Shown here piece after piece: positions 26,399 to 35,343 of a DNA stretch of 64,000 bases (position 1 is the stretch's first letter; each line of letters opens with the position of its first letter). The position numbers were made by a program, and so were the translations under genes. The DNA comes from DATHWB01 sp040880725 (lineage in GTDB: Bacteria > Actinomycetota > Acidimicrobiia > Spongiisociales > ZC4RG35). The stretch spans positions 55,079-119,078 of the forward strand of contig JBBDHV010000029.1 in NCBI GenBank assembly GCA_040880725.1, written 5' to 3'. The notes beneath the pieces were generated by a model, which was not told the origin of the DNA, did not search any database, and was given only the letters and a program-made list of their open reading frames with translations.

Positions 26399-27304
26399 GT
26401 GGTTGAGCCCCTGACCGAAGTGCTGATCGACCCCGAATTCACTGCGACGACTCAACCCAGCCTGTGGGCCCGGTTCCGCCGCCTGCCGCTGCCACTTGTC
26501 ATCGGGGCGTTCCTCGTCGGTTCATTCATTTTCATTGCGCTCCTCTCGTTTTTCTGGACACCCCATGATCCCGCGGTGCTGGTGGTGGCCGATCGCCTCT
26601 CGCCGCCGCTCAGTCCCGGCTACCTCTTCGGGACCGACAAGTTCGGGCGTGATGTCGTGTCACAGCTCATGGTCGGTGCACGCAACTCGTTGTATGTGAG
26701 CCTGCTCTCCACGACGGTGGCGATCATCGTCGGGGGGCTACTGGGCTTGTTGACCGCGGGTGCGAGTCACCGGTGGCGCAACGTGTTGTCCCGGCTGATC
26801 GATGTCGGTGTGGCGCTTCCGGGAATCCTCATCGCGTTGGTCCTGGCGACATCGACGGGTCCTGGAAACCAGGCGGCGATCATCGCCATCACGTTCTGGT
26901 TCATCCCGATCGTGGCTCGTGTCACCATCGGTCCCGCCCGCCAGATCCTTGCGCTCGACTACGTCGAAGCGGCCTTTGCGTACGGCCGAAGCAAGTGGTT
27001 CGTACTGCTCCAGCATGTGACGCCCAACATCGGTCCCTTGTTGATCGTGCTCGGATCGGTCATGTTCGCTGCTGCGATCCTCATCGAAGCCGCCCTCGCG
27101 TTCCTCGGTGTCGGTGCCCAGCCGCCCACCGCGTCGTGGGGACGACTCCTCCAAGAGTCCCAACCGCTGTTGGAAGCCGCCCCCACCCTGATGTTCTTTC
27201 CGGGTGTTGCGATCGTGCTCACCGTGCTCGGGTTCAATCTCCTCGGAGACGGGCTCCGCACCATTCTCGATCCGCAGCAGGCTTCTCGTTCGGGGCTGAT
27301 CTGA
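26399..27304 (+). CDS. ABC transporter permease (DppC-like), system 1
   Basis: The second permease is 301 aa, GTG start 26399. It shows the OppC-type opening helix (LVIGAFLVGSFIFIALLSFF), then TPHDPAVLVVADRLSPPLSP, LFGTDKFGRDVVSQLMVGAR and the EAA loop ALDYVEAAFAYGRSKWFVLL. RRILQES-type text is seen as WGRLLQESQPLLEAAP. It ends GDGLRTILDPQ, typical of the family. The stop overlaps the next ATG by TGATG geometry, so it is tightly coupled to the ATPase gene. Confidence 0.93.
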   Translation: MVEPLTEVLIDPEFTATTQPSLWARFRRLPLPLVIGAFLVGSFIFIALLSFFWTPHDPAVLVVADRLSPPLSPGYLFGTDKFGRDVVSQLMVGARNSLYVSLLSTTVAIIVGGLLGLLTAGASHRWRNVLSRLIDVGVALPGILIALVLATSTGPGNQAAIIAITFWFIPIVARVTIGPARQILALDYVEAAFAYGRSKWFVLLQHVTPNIGPLLIVLGSVMFAAAILIEAALAFLGVGAQPPTASWGRLLQESQPLLEAAPTLMFFPGVAIVLTVLGFNLLGDGLRTILDPQQASRSGLI

Positions 27305-28302
27305 TGCTCGAGATTCAGAACCTTCGGGTGACCATCGGTCCTCACACGATTGTCGACATCGAACAACTCGCGGTCCCGGCCGGATCACGACTCGGCATCG
27401 TCGGCGAGTCAGGATCGGGAAAGACGATGACGGCGATGAGCGTCGTCGGCCTCCTGCCGGACGAAGCAGTGGTCTCGGGGTCGATTCGGTTCAACGGTCG
27501 TGAACTGGTGGGTCTGTCCGACGCCCAACTGGCCGAGGTCCGGGGCCGAGACATCGGTGTGGTGTTCCAGGATCCCGCCAAGGCGTTGAATCCGATGATG
27601 CGCATCGGTCGCCAGGTGGCGGAAGCGATCAAACTTCACATGGACCTCAGCAAGGACCAGATCCGAGCGCGGGTGCTGGACCTTCTGACTCAGGTGCAAC
27701 TCCCGGACGCCGAGTCGCTCCTCCGGCGGTATCCGCACCAACTCTCCGGCGGGCAGCAACAGCGAGTGCTCATCGCCGTCGCGATTGCCTGCGACCCCAA
27801 GCTGCTGATTGCCGATGAACCGACCACTGCTTTGGATGTCACCGTCCAGAACGGAATCCTCTCCCTGCTGCGGGAGCTGAGCGTGTCCCGGGACATGGGC
27901 CTGGTGTTCGTCAGTCACGACCTGGGCGTCATCCAGACCATCAGCGAACGGGTCGCCGTCGTGTACGGCGGGCACATGGTCGAGTTCGGACCGGTCGACC
28001 GGGTGATCGGCTATCCCCGTCACCGCTACACCGAGGCCCTGGTCTCGGCCAACCCCGGTATCGCCGACAACGACCGCCTCGGTGAGTTCGTGAACAAGCG
28101 GCTCGACGTCATTCGTGGCACCGTGCCGGCGCTGGGACGATTCCCGTCGGGATGCCGCTTCCGGGGTCGGTGCATGTCAGAGGTCGACGAATGTTCGACG
28201 TTGCCGGGAATCTCGGTTGAGGTCGAAGGACACACCTTCAAGTGCTGGAATCCCGCCGAGGGTGCGTCCGACGTTCAGGGGGTTGCCGATGTCACTCGTT
28301 GA
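27304..28302 (+). CDS. ABC transporter ATP-binding protein (DppD-like), system 1
   Basis: The 332-aa ATPase has Walker A GESGSGKTM, the Q-loop in VVFQDPAKALNPMM, signature LSGGQQQRVLIAVAIACDPK, Walker B LLIADEPTTALDVT and H-loop VSHDLGV. The C-terminal extension contains the Cys-rich oligopeptide-transporter cap (FPSGCRFRGRCMSEVDECST with a later C), which in this family can hold an iron-sulfur cluster. It overlaps the following ATPase gene by 14 nt. Confidence 0.95.
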   Translation: MLEIQNLRVTIGPHTIVDIEQLAVPAGSRLGIVGESGSGKTMTAMSVVGLLPDEAVVSGSIRFNGRELVGLSDAQLAEVRGRDIGVVFQDPAKALNPMMRIGRQVAEAIKLHMDLSKDQIRARVLDLLTQVQLPDAESLLRRYPHQLSGGQQQRVLIAVAIACDPKLLIADEPTTALDVTVQNGILSLLRELSVSRDMGLVFVSHDLGVIQTISERVAVVYGGHMVEFGPVDRVIGYPRHRYTEALVSANPGIADNDRLGEFVNKRLDVIRGTVPALGRFPSGCRFRGRCMSEVDECSTLPGISVEVEGHTFKCWNPAEGASDVQGVADVTR

Positions 28303-29053
28303 AGTACAGGGGCTCCGGTTCCGCTACCCCAGCGTCAAGGAGGGGTGGACCCTCGACGACCTCGACCTGACGATCGAAGCAGGGTCTTCGGTGGGTGTGG
28401 TCGGCGAGTCGGGCTCCGGCAAATCCACCCTGGTGCGCATCCTCTGTGGACTGCTCGTCCATCAACAGGGTGCAGTGAATTTCGACGGGCGGGAATTGAA
28501 GGACTGGCTGGGCAAGAGCCCGCGCGAGTTGCGCCGTCGTAACCAGATCGTCTTCCAGAGTCCTCGTCGATCCCTCGATCCCCGCATGAGCGTCGGCCGC
28601 TCGTTGAGCCAGCCCGTCCGTGCGATCGAGCGGCGCGTGCCGACCAACGACGAGATGGTCGGGTGGCTCCAGCGAGTCGGTTTGACCGACGAGGTGCTCC
28701 CACGATTCCCACATCAGCTCTCCGGTGGCCAGCTGCAGCGTGTCGGAGTCGCCAGGGCGCTCTCGGTTGGCCCCGAGGTGCTCTACGCCGACGAGCCGAC
28801 GAGCGCGCTCGACGTGTCCGTGCAGGCCCAGGTGCTGAACCTCTTGATGGACCTGCGTTCCGAACTCGGTCTCACCCTGGTGATGGTGTCACACGACCTC
28901 GCGGTCATCAGTCGCACCTGCGAGAACGTGATCGTCATGAAGGACGGTCACATCGTCGAATCCGGGCTCATGACCGACGTGCTTGCCAGCCCCACGAATG
29001 CCTACACGGCGGCGCTGGTCAAGTCGGCGCGTGCGGTCAGCCTGCGGGTCTGA
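28289..29053 (+). CDS. ABC transporter ATP-binding protein (DppF-like), system 1
   Basis: The 254-aa ATPase has Walker A GESGSGKST, Q-loop IVFQSPRRSLDPRM, signature LSGGQLQRVGVARALSVGPE, Walker B VLYADEPTSALDVS and H-loop VSHDLAVI. Unlike most DppF-type proteins it stops soon after the core and lacks the usual C-terminal Cys-rich tail. Start ATG 28289 lies inside the previous gene. It completes the importer. Confidence 0.93.
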   Translation: MSLVEVQGLRFRYPSVKEGWTLDDLDLTIEAGSSVGVVGESGSGKSTLVRILCGLLVHQQGAVNFDGRELKDWLGKSPRELRRRNQIVFQSPRRSLDPRMSVGRSLSQPVRAIERRVPTNDEMVGWLQRVGLTDEVLPRFPHQLSGGQLQRVGVARALSVGPEVLYADEPTSALDVSVQAQVLNLLMDLRSELGLTLVMVSHDLAVISRTCENVIVMKDGHIVESGLMTDVLASPTNAYTAALVKSARAVSLRV

Positions 29054-29100
29054 CCCGAACGCCATCCAAACGAATACGCACAGACAGGGAGCCGACCCAA

Positions 29101-29874
29101 ATGGACATCCACCAGAACATGTTTGATCTGACGGGGAGGACTGCCCTGGTGACGGGTGGGGGGTATGGCCTGGGGCGGGCGTTGGTGCATGGTCTGGCGG
29201 GTCATGGTGCGCGGGTGTTGAGTATTGCGCGCAGTGCCGATGGTTTGGCGGAGACGTTCTCGTCGTTGGGTCCGGAGCATCGGTTCATCGTGGGGGATCT
29301 GACCGATGATGCGTTGTATGAGGAGTTGGATGCGATTCCTGAGGACATCGACATTCTCGTGAACAACGCCGGTGGTGATCCGCATGTGAAGCCGTGGCCG
29401 CAGCAGACTCCTGAGGAGTGGCGGGACACCTATGAGATCAACGTGGTGGCGTCGATGCGGTTGATTCATCTGTTGAGTCCGAAGATGGCCGAGCGCGGGT
29501 TCGGTCGGATCATCAACGTGGCCTCGATCTACGGGTCGCTGGGCCAGGACCCCAGGGCGGCCTCGTCGACGGGAGGCGCCGGTGCCTACTCCGCCGCCAA
29601 GCACGGGGTCATCGGCCTGACGCACTACATCGCGTGTCAGGTGGGTCGGACCGGGGTGACGGTGAACTCGCTGAGCCCAGGCGGTATCCGGTGGCGGCCG
29701 TCGACCACCGAGGAAGCAGCGGCGGTGCGCGCCCGCAACGACGAACTCACACCGGTGGGCCACAGCGGCACGCCCGAGGACTTCGTCACCGCGGTCGTGT
29801 TTCTCGCAGCGAACGGTTCGGCCTTCGTGCACGGACACAACCTGGTGGTGGACGGCGGCTGGAGCATCTGGTGA
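29101..29874 (+). CDS. SDR family oxidoreductase, mosaic paralogue 1
   Basis: The classical SDR is 257 aa. It has cofactor site ALVTGGGYGLGRALVHGLAG, NNAGGDPH, Ser in INVASIYGS, YSAAKHG for Tyr/Lys, and C-terminus LVVDGGWSIW. From about 29116 to 29518 the DNA is almost identical to the next gene, and that half uses many T/G-ending codons. The 3' half diverges and returns to the C-rich third positions of its neighbours. It follows the ABC operon by 47 nt and is probably co-transcribed, acting on the imported compound. Confidence 0.88.
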   Translation: MDIHQNMFDLTGRTALVTGGGYGLGRALVHGLAGHGARVLSIARSADGLAETFSSLGPEHRFIVGDLTDDALYEELDAIPEDIDILVNNAGGDPHVKPWPQQTPEEWRDTYEINVVASMRLIHLLSPKMAERGFGRIINVASIYGSLGQDPRAASSTGGAGAYSAAKHGVIGLTHYIACQVGRTGVTVNSLSPGGIRWRPSTTEEAAAVRARNDELTPVGHSGTPEDFVTAVVFLAANGSAFVHGHNLVVDGGWSIW

Positions 29875-29924
29875 CCCGCACGCCGCCCCGCGACCGACCT
29901 GAAGAATTCTGACGAGGAGGCACT

Positions 29925-30853
29925 GTGGACATTCACCACAACATGTTTGATCTGACGGGGAGGACTGCCCTGGTGACGGGTGGTGGGTATGGCCTGGGGC
30001 GGGCGTTGGTGCATGGTCTGGCGGGTCATGGTGCGCGGGNNNNNNNNNNNNNNNNNNNNNNNNNNNNNNNNNNNNNNNNNNNNNNNNNNNNNNNNNNNNN
30101 NNNNNNNNNNNNNNNNNNNNNNNNNNNNNNNNNNNNNNNGGGTATGGCCTGGGGCGGGCGTTGGTGCATGGTCTGGCGGGTCATGGTGCGCGGGTGTTGA
30201 GTATTGCGCGCAGTGCCGATGGTTTGGCGGAGACGTTCTCGTCGTTGGGTCCGGAGCATCGGTTCATCGTGGGGGATCTGACCGATGATGCGTTGTATGA
30301 GGAGTTGGATGCGATTCCTGAGGACATCGACATTCTCGTGAACAACGCCGGTGGTGATCCGCATGTGAAGCCGTGGCCGCAGCAGACTCCTGAGGAGTGG
30401 CGGGACACCTATGAGATCAACGTGGTGGCGTCGATGCGGTTGATTCATCTGTTGAGTCCGAAGATGGCCGAGCGCGGGTTCGGCCGGATCATCAACGTCG
30501 GATCCGTGTACGGATCGCTGGGTCAGGACCCAAGGAACACGAGCTCACGCGGTGGGGCCGGTGCCTACACCGCAGCCAAGCACGGGGTGCTCGGACTTAC
30601 GCGGTACGTCGCCGCCCAAATCGGTCGCACGGGTGTGACGGTCAACACTCTCAGTCCCGGCATGATCACCTGGGCACCCGATCCGAGTCCCGAGGTCCGC
30701 GAAGTGTGGGATCGCCTGGCGGACAGCACCCCTGTCGGACGCAACGGCCAGCCGGAGGACTTCGTGACCGCAGTCGTGTTTCTCTCCGCGGACGGGTCGG
30801 CCCACGTGCACGGGCACGACCTCGTGGTGGACGGAGGCTGGAGCATCTGGTGA
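29925..30853 (+). CDS. SDR family oxidoreductase, mosaic paralogue 2 (interrupted by assembly gap)
   Basis: The gene starts at GTG 29925 and reads MDIHHNMFDLTGRTALVTGG. It is cut by 100 N, then resumes to the stop at 30853, ending DLVVDGGWSIW. Catalytic features are NNAGGDPH, Ser in VGSVYGS and YTAAKHG. The two sides of the gap share an identical 55-bp end (29985-30039 = 30140-30194). If these are merged, the frame closes to a normal ~257-aa SDR, so the gap is probably artificial. The 5' half matches paralogue 1 almost exactly while the 3' half differs. Confidence 0.8.
30040..30139. other. Scaffold gap (100 N)
   Basis: The run is exactly 100 unknown bases inside the second SDR gene. The flanks overlap by 55 identical bases, which is what two de Bruijn-graph contigs sharing one 55-mer would show. 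The true gap may be negative, or may hide further tandem SDR copies. Confidence 0.97.
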
Positions 30854-30883
30854 CCGGTCACCAAATGCTGCATTGACCCCGCC

Positions 30884-32086
30884 TCACTTCGAAGCGTCGC
30901 TCCTGCGGGCGTGATACCCGGGGCGCTCGGCGAGGTCTGCAGCGAGGTTTGCTCCCAAACCGACCCCATCGGGTACCGCCACCGTGCCGTCCCGGACCTG
31001 TGGTACGAAGTCGACCCACTGCGGGTACACGTGATGCAGATAGGCCCTGACCACTTCCTGGTACATCGCGTTGGGGGAGGTGGCGGCAATCGCCATTCCG
31101 GCAAGCATCGTGAACGGTCCGGTGCAGTCGTGCATCGTCACCGGAAGTCCGAAGGTGTCGACGAGTGAGGCGATCTTGCGGGATTCGGTGATGCCCCCGG
31201 CCCAGGTCGGGTCGATCATGACGATGTCGGCCGCTTCGGACTCGAGGATCGGCAGGTACTCCCAGCGAGTCATCAGGTACTCGCTCACCGACAGCGGGAT
31301 GGATGTCGACTCCCGCAGTCGGCGGAGCGCAGCCGGTCGGTGGGCAAGAATGATGTCCTCGATCCAGGCCGGACTGAGAGGCTCGAGGGCATGGGCGATA
31401 CGTATCGCCGCGGGCAACGACCAGTAGCCGTGGCCTTCGATCATCACATCGATCCGGTCGCCCACTGCCGCACGTATCCCTTCGAGTGGCTCGAGGCCCC
31501 AGGCGAGGTCGGCGTTGCTGATGAGCGTGCCCCCGCGTTGTTGGGCGACGCGGTCGAACGGCCAGATCTTCATCGCCCCGAAGCCATATTCCAAGAGCTC
31601 CTCTGCGAGCTCACCGGGACGCTCCAGAAAGGCCTGGAGGTCCTCCATGGCGCTGTCCCCGGAGGTCAGGCCGTGCGCCGGCATCGTGCCTCTGCCGTAC
31701 GTCGGACCCCCGCAGGTGTTGTACACCGGGATCTCGTCGCGGACCGAGCCCCCGAGAAGGCGATGGACGGGAACTCCGGCACGCTTGCCTGCCAGGTCCC
31801 AGAGGGCGAGGTCGATCGCCGAGATGGCGCGCATCTCCGCGCCCCGTGCTCCGAAGCGGGCCGCCAGGTCATAGAGGGTGCGCCAAGTGCGTTCGATGTG
31901 ACCTTCGTCCGAACCGAGGAGCACCTGGGCGGCGAAGTCGTGGATGAACGACTCCATGGCGTGCGGCACGTAGTAGCTCTCGCCGTGTCCGATGAGCCCG
32001 TCGTCGGTGTGGAGATTCAGGAACATCAGACCCGGGAGACCCGTGCCGGCTTCCATCGTGATGGTCTCGACTCGGCGGATGGTCAT
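30884..32086 (-). CDS. Enolase-superfamily (mandelate racemase/muconate lactonizing type) enzyme
   Basis: The 400-aa enzyme has a capping domain (~1-120) and a barrel. MKIWPFD (K173) matches the second-strand Lys region. Metal ligands are likely E217 (IEGHG), E243 (IED) and E269 (SE), and H319 (MHD) is the expected catalytic His position. This pattern suits acid-sugar dehydratases or racemases, which abstract a proton alpha to a carboxylate. It is convergent with the second SDR and probably belongs to the same sugar-acid pathway. The exact substrate cannot be stated. Confidence 0.87.
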   Translation of the reverse strand: MTIRRVETITMEAGTGLPGLMFLNLHTDDGLIGHGESYYVPHAMESFIHDFAAQVLLGSDEGHIERTWRTLYDLAARFGARGAEMRAISAIDLALWDLAGKRAGVPVHRLLGGSVRDEIPVYNTCGGPTYGRGTMPAHGLTSGDSAMEDLQAFLERPGELAEELLEYGFGAMKIWPFDRVAQQRGGTLISNADLAWGLEPLEGIRAAVGDRIDVMIEGHGYWSLPAAIRIAHALEPLSPAWIEDIILAHRPAALRRLRESTSIPLSVSEYLMTRWEYLPILESEAADIVMIDPTWAGGITESRKIASLVDTFGLPVTMHDCTGPFTMLAGMAIAATSPNAMYQEVVRAYLHHVYPQWVDFVPQVRDGTVAVPDGVGLGANLAADLAERPGYHARRSDASK

Positions 32087-32265
32087 TGCATCTCCTGTGT
32101 GTGCGCGGGTGTCGGTTCGAGGCTGGCGCCTGCCGGGCCGCCGGGCACACTACCCACCCCCTCGGGAGGCGCGGCCGCCGCCAGCACCGATGCCTCGGAG
32201 CTCTTGCCAGGTCTGCGCGCGAGGCCTTGCTAGCCTTCGGCATCGAATCACAAGGAGAGCTGGGC

Positions 32266-33543
32266 ATGTCCACGACGATCGCAGACATCCGAGCTCGTGA
32301 GATCCTCGACAGCCGCGCGAATCCGACCGTCGAAGCCGAAGTCCTCCTCGCTGGCGGGTCCTTCGGCCGGGCGGCGGCACCATCCGGGGCGTCGACAGGG
32401 GCTCTCGAAGCCATCGAGCTTCGGGATGGCGGAACCCGCTACGGCGGGAAGGGGGTTTCGCGTGCTGTCGACAACATCCGAGAGGTCATCACACCCGCCC
32501 TGATCGGGGTCGATGCCACCGAACAGGAGCGCATCGACCAGATCATGTTGGATCTGGACGGCACCGACAACAAGGCCAATCTCGGTGCGAATGCCATCCT
32601 CGCGGTGTCCTTGGCCACCGCCCGTGCCGCTTCCGCCCAGGTCGGTCTTCCCTTGTTTCGGTATCTGGGTGGCCCGTCGGCACGGGTGCTGCCCGTGCCA
32701 TGCCTCAATGTTCTCAACGGGGGCGCACACGCTGCCAACTCGGTCGACATCCAGGAGTTCATGCTCATACCCGGCGGCTTCGCGACGTTCTCGGACGCCC
32801 TGCGCGCCGGCGTCGAGACCTACCACGCCTTGCGCAAGGTCCTCGCCGGGCGGGGGTTGGCGACGAACGTCGGAGACGAGGGCGGGTTCGCGCCCAACCT
32901 CGCGACGAACCGCTCCGCCCTCGACCTGCTGACTGAGGCAATCGAGGCTGCCGGCTACGCGGTTGGCGAGCAGATCGCCTTGGCACTCGACGTGGCTGCG
33001 TCGGAGTTCTGGCGGGAGGGCAAGTACACCCTCGAAGGCAAAGAACTGAATTCCGAAGGGATGGCTGCGTACCTGACGGAACTCGTCGACGCCTACCCGC
33101 TCGTTTCGATCGAAGACGGGATGGCCGAGGACGACTGGGACGGCTGGAAGTCGTTGATGCAGCGCGTCGGCGACCGGGTTCAGCTCGTGGGTGACGATCT
33201 CTTCGTGACCAACCAGGACATCTTGGAACGGGGTATCCGCGAGAAGTCGGCCAACGCCATTCTCATCAAGGTCAACCAGATCGGATCGCTGTCCGAGACG
33301 CTGCACACGATGGAAGTCGCGGAACGGGCCCGGTTCGGTCGCATGATCAGCCACCGCTCCGGAGAGACCGAGGATTCGTTCATCTCCCATCTCGCCGTCG
33401 GCACGAACGCCGGGCAGATCAAGGCCGGTGCGCCGGCACGTTCGGAGCGAACCGCCAAGTACAACCAGCTTCTGCGGATCGAAGAATCCCTGGGGGATCA
33501 GGCCCGGTACGCGGGCTGGGACGTGTTCCGGAGGCCGCGTTGA
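32266..33543 (+). CDS. eno: Enolase (phosphopyruvate hydratase)
   Basis: Enolase interconverts 2-phosphoglycerate and phosphoenolpyruvate. The 425-aa protein has AREILDSRANPTVEAEVLL, GASTGALEAIELRDGG, the metal ligands in ALDVAAS, SIEDGMAEDDWDGW and LVGDDLFVTN, the catalytic Lys in ILIKVNQIGSLSET, and SHRSGETEDSFISHLAVG. ATG 32266 is preceded by AAGGAGAG with 8-nt spacing. It resumes the core gene order after the accessory block and overlaps ftsB. Confidence 0.97.
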   Translation: MSTTIADIRAREILDSRANPTVEAEVLLAGGSFGRAAAPSGASTGALEAIELRDGGTRYGGKGVSRAVDNIREVITPALIGVDATEQERIDQIMLDLDGTDNKANLGANAILAVSLATARAASAQVGLPLFRYLGGPSARVLPVPCLNVLNGGAHAANSVDIQEFMLIPGGFATFSDALRAGVETYHALRKVLAGRGLATNVGDEGGFAPNLATNRSALDLLTEAIEAAGYAVGEQIALALDVAASEFWREGKYTLEGKELNSEGMAAYLTELVDAYPLVSIEDGMAEDDWDGWKSLMQRVGDRVQLVGDDLFVTNQDILERGIREKSANAILIKVNQIGSLSETLHTMEVAERARFGRMISHRSGETEDSFISHLAVGTNAGQIKAGAPARSERTAKYNQLLRIEESLGDQARYAGWDVFRRPR

Positions 33544-33941
33544 GAGTCCTACGCCGACCGGTCGTGTTCCTCGTTTCCGCGGCCGTCCTCGTGGTGTCGG
33601 TCGCAGTCACCACGAACGCGCTGCCATTGCGGCAGATCGTCGATCAACAGCAGGAGGTTGCCGAGTCGCAGGCGACGCTCGACGCCCTCGCTCGCGAGAA
33701 TGAAATCCTCGCAGACCAGGTCGATGCGCTGCAGACCCCGATCGAGATCGAGCGGCTCGCACGCGAGAAGCTCGGATATGTACGTCCCGGGGAGGCTGCG
33801 TATGTGGTCATCGAGCAGGAGGTGCCGGCGGCCACCGACTTCCCCGCTGAGGTCTCGACCGATGCAGACGAGAGCGACGCGGTGCCGTTTCTCTCCCAAA
33901 TTTGGGACTTCGTGACTGGCCGGGACCTGGTCGACGAGTGA
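33540..33941 (+). CDS. ftsB: FtsB/DivIC-like septum formation initiator
   Basis: The 133-aa bitopic division protein starts at TTG 33540, inside the enolase stop codon. It has one transmembrane helix (~residues 8-27, VVFLVSAAVLVVSVAVT), then a coiled coil (QQQEVAESQATLDALARENE). The family motif at the end of the domain is PIEIERLAREKLGYVRPGEA. An acidic tail follows. Position between eno and DUF501 is the standard actinobacterial arrangement. It should work with FtsL and FtsQ at the divisome. Confidence 0.9.
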   Translation: MRVLRRPVVFLVSAAVLVVSVAVTTNALPLRQIVDQQQEVAESQATLDALARENEILADQVDALQTPIEIERLAREKLGYVRPGEAAYVVIEQEVPAATDFPAEVSTDADESDAVPFLSQIWDFVTGRDLVDE

Positions 33942-34447
33942 CCGACCGCGACGATCTGGAAGCCCAGATCGGCCGACCCCTTCGAGCGGACTCCGACGTC
34001 GTCGCCCGGTGCCACCTGGGACTCCCGGTCGTGGCCGACGTCCCACCGGTCCTCGATGACGGAACTCCCTTTCCAACGCGCTTTTGGCTGTCGTGTCCTC
34101 TCGCCTGTACCCGGGTGGGCCGCATGGAGGGCAACGGGGGAGTGAGGGCGATGGAACGACACGCTGCCGCAGATCCCGTCTTCGGCGCCAGGCTCGACGC
34201 CGCGCACGTCCGATACGCGGAGGAGCGTGATGCCACAGTCCCGGCAGGGCCTGGCCCGGTGCCGACGGGCGGAGTGGCCGGTGCGCGAGCGGGCGTGAAG
34301 TGTCTCCACGCTCACTACGCCGACCATGTCGCAGGCAACGACAACCCGGTGGGAGAGGCTGTCGCCCCATGGGTGGAACCCCTGGACTGCACGGTCCCGT
34401 GTGTCATCGACGGTGCGCCGAACCCGGCGTGGCGCGAACCCCGGTAG
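33938..34447 (+). CDS. DUF501 domain protein
   Basis: The 169-aa protein starts at GTG 33938, overlapping the ftsB stop. It shows the DUF501 pattern, including the conserved text FWLSCPLACTRVGRMEGNGG, a CLHAHYADHVAGNDNPVGE motif rich in His/Cys, and DCTVPCVIDG near the end. Function is unknown, although the family is conserved beside ftsB and ppx. Its last 26 codons are duplicated at 44097-44174. Confidence 0.9.
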   Translation: MTDRDDLEAQIGRPLRADSDVVARCHLGLPVVADVPPVLDDGTPFPTRFWLSCPLACTRVGRMEGNGGVRAMERHAAADPVFGARLDAAHVRYAEERDATVPAGPGPVPTGGVAGARAGVKCLHAHYADHVAGNDNPVGEAVAPWVEPLDCTVPCVIDGAPNPAWREPR

Positions 34448-34456
34448 CTTGGGGTC

Positions 34457-35318
34457 ATGTCCCGGGCGGCAATCGACATCGGCACCAACTCGATGCGGCT
34501 CCTCGTGGGTCGACGACGACGGACGCGACCTCGCCCCGTGTCGCCAAGGTCACCGGTCTCGGACACGGCGTCGATGAGAACCGTCGTCTCAGCTCGGATG
34601 CCGTCGAGCGCACGCTTCTCGTTTCGCGGATTTTGTCCGGACCTGTGAGGGCCTCGGCGTCGAACGCATGCGAGCGGTGGCCACCTCGGCCACCCGGGAT
34701 GCGGAGAACAGGGAAGACTTCCTCGATAGCGCGGAGATGGTGCTCGGGGTTCGACCGAAGGTCATCTCGGGGCAGCAGGAAGCGGAACTCGCGTACCTGG
34801 GTGCCACCGCGGGCCGCGAGGGGGACTCCGTGGTCGTGGACATAGGGGGCGGCAGCACTGAGTTCGTGACCCGCGCTGGCTCGGTCGAGGCGATCTCCAT
34901 CGATATCGGATCGGTACGGCTCACCGATCGGCTCCTTCCGGACCGGCCTGCGGACTACGCCGGCATCGAGGCAGCGTCCGCGCATGTCGAAGGTCTCTTC
35001 GGGTCGGTATCTCGCGCGGGGAGTTCCGTGGTCATCGGAGTCGCCGGCACGTGGACGTCGCTGGCGGCGATCGAACAGGCCAGAGTGGGCAGTGTCCACG
35101 ACTTTGTCCTTCGGCGCCTGTCCGCCGATCGTCTCGTCGCACGGCTGGCATCCCTCACCATTGATCAGACTGCCGCGCTCGCAGGACTCGATCCTGCGCG
35201 TGCCCCCGTGATCCTCGGGGGAGCGGTCATTGCCCGGGAGGCCATGCGAGCACTCGACACCGATGAGGTGGTGGTGAGCGAGCGGGATCTGCTCGATGGC
35301 ATCGTGTCCGGTCTGTGA
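34457..35318 (+). pseudogene. Ppx/GppA phosphatase, frameshifted copy
   Basis: The locus begins MSRAAIDIGTNSMRLLV, the ASKHA opening of exopolyphosphatase/pppGpp phosphatase. Compared with the intact copy at 44184 it then has an extra G near 34508, an extra C near 34534 and a net loss of one base near 34630. The net shift is +1, and the frame is restored only from about 34668 (MRAVATSATRDAENREDFLD). The distal part is well kept (VVVDIGGGSTEFVT, GVAGTWTSLAAIE, LDGIVSGL). It is in the ancestral position behind DUF501, so the native copy seems to be decaying while the second copy is intact. Confidence 0.85.
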
Positions 35319-35343
35319 CTGGGATACTCGGGGAGACGATCCC

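Noticed and set aside
30849..30862. 14-bp perfect palindrome GGTGACCGGTCACC over the stop codon of the second SDR
   Set aside because: No loop, no T tract and no recurrence near comparable genes; it may be chance at a gene end in GC-rich DNA.
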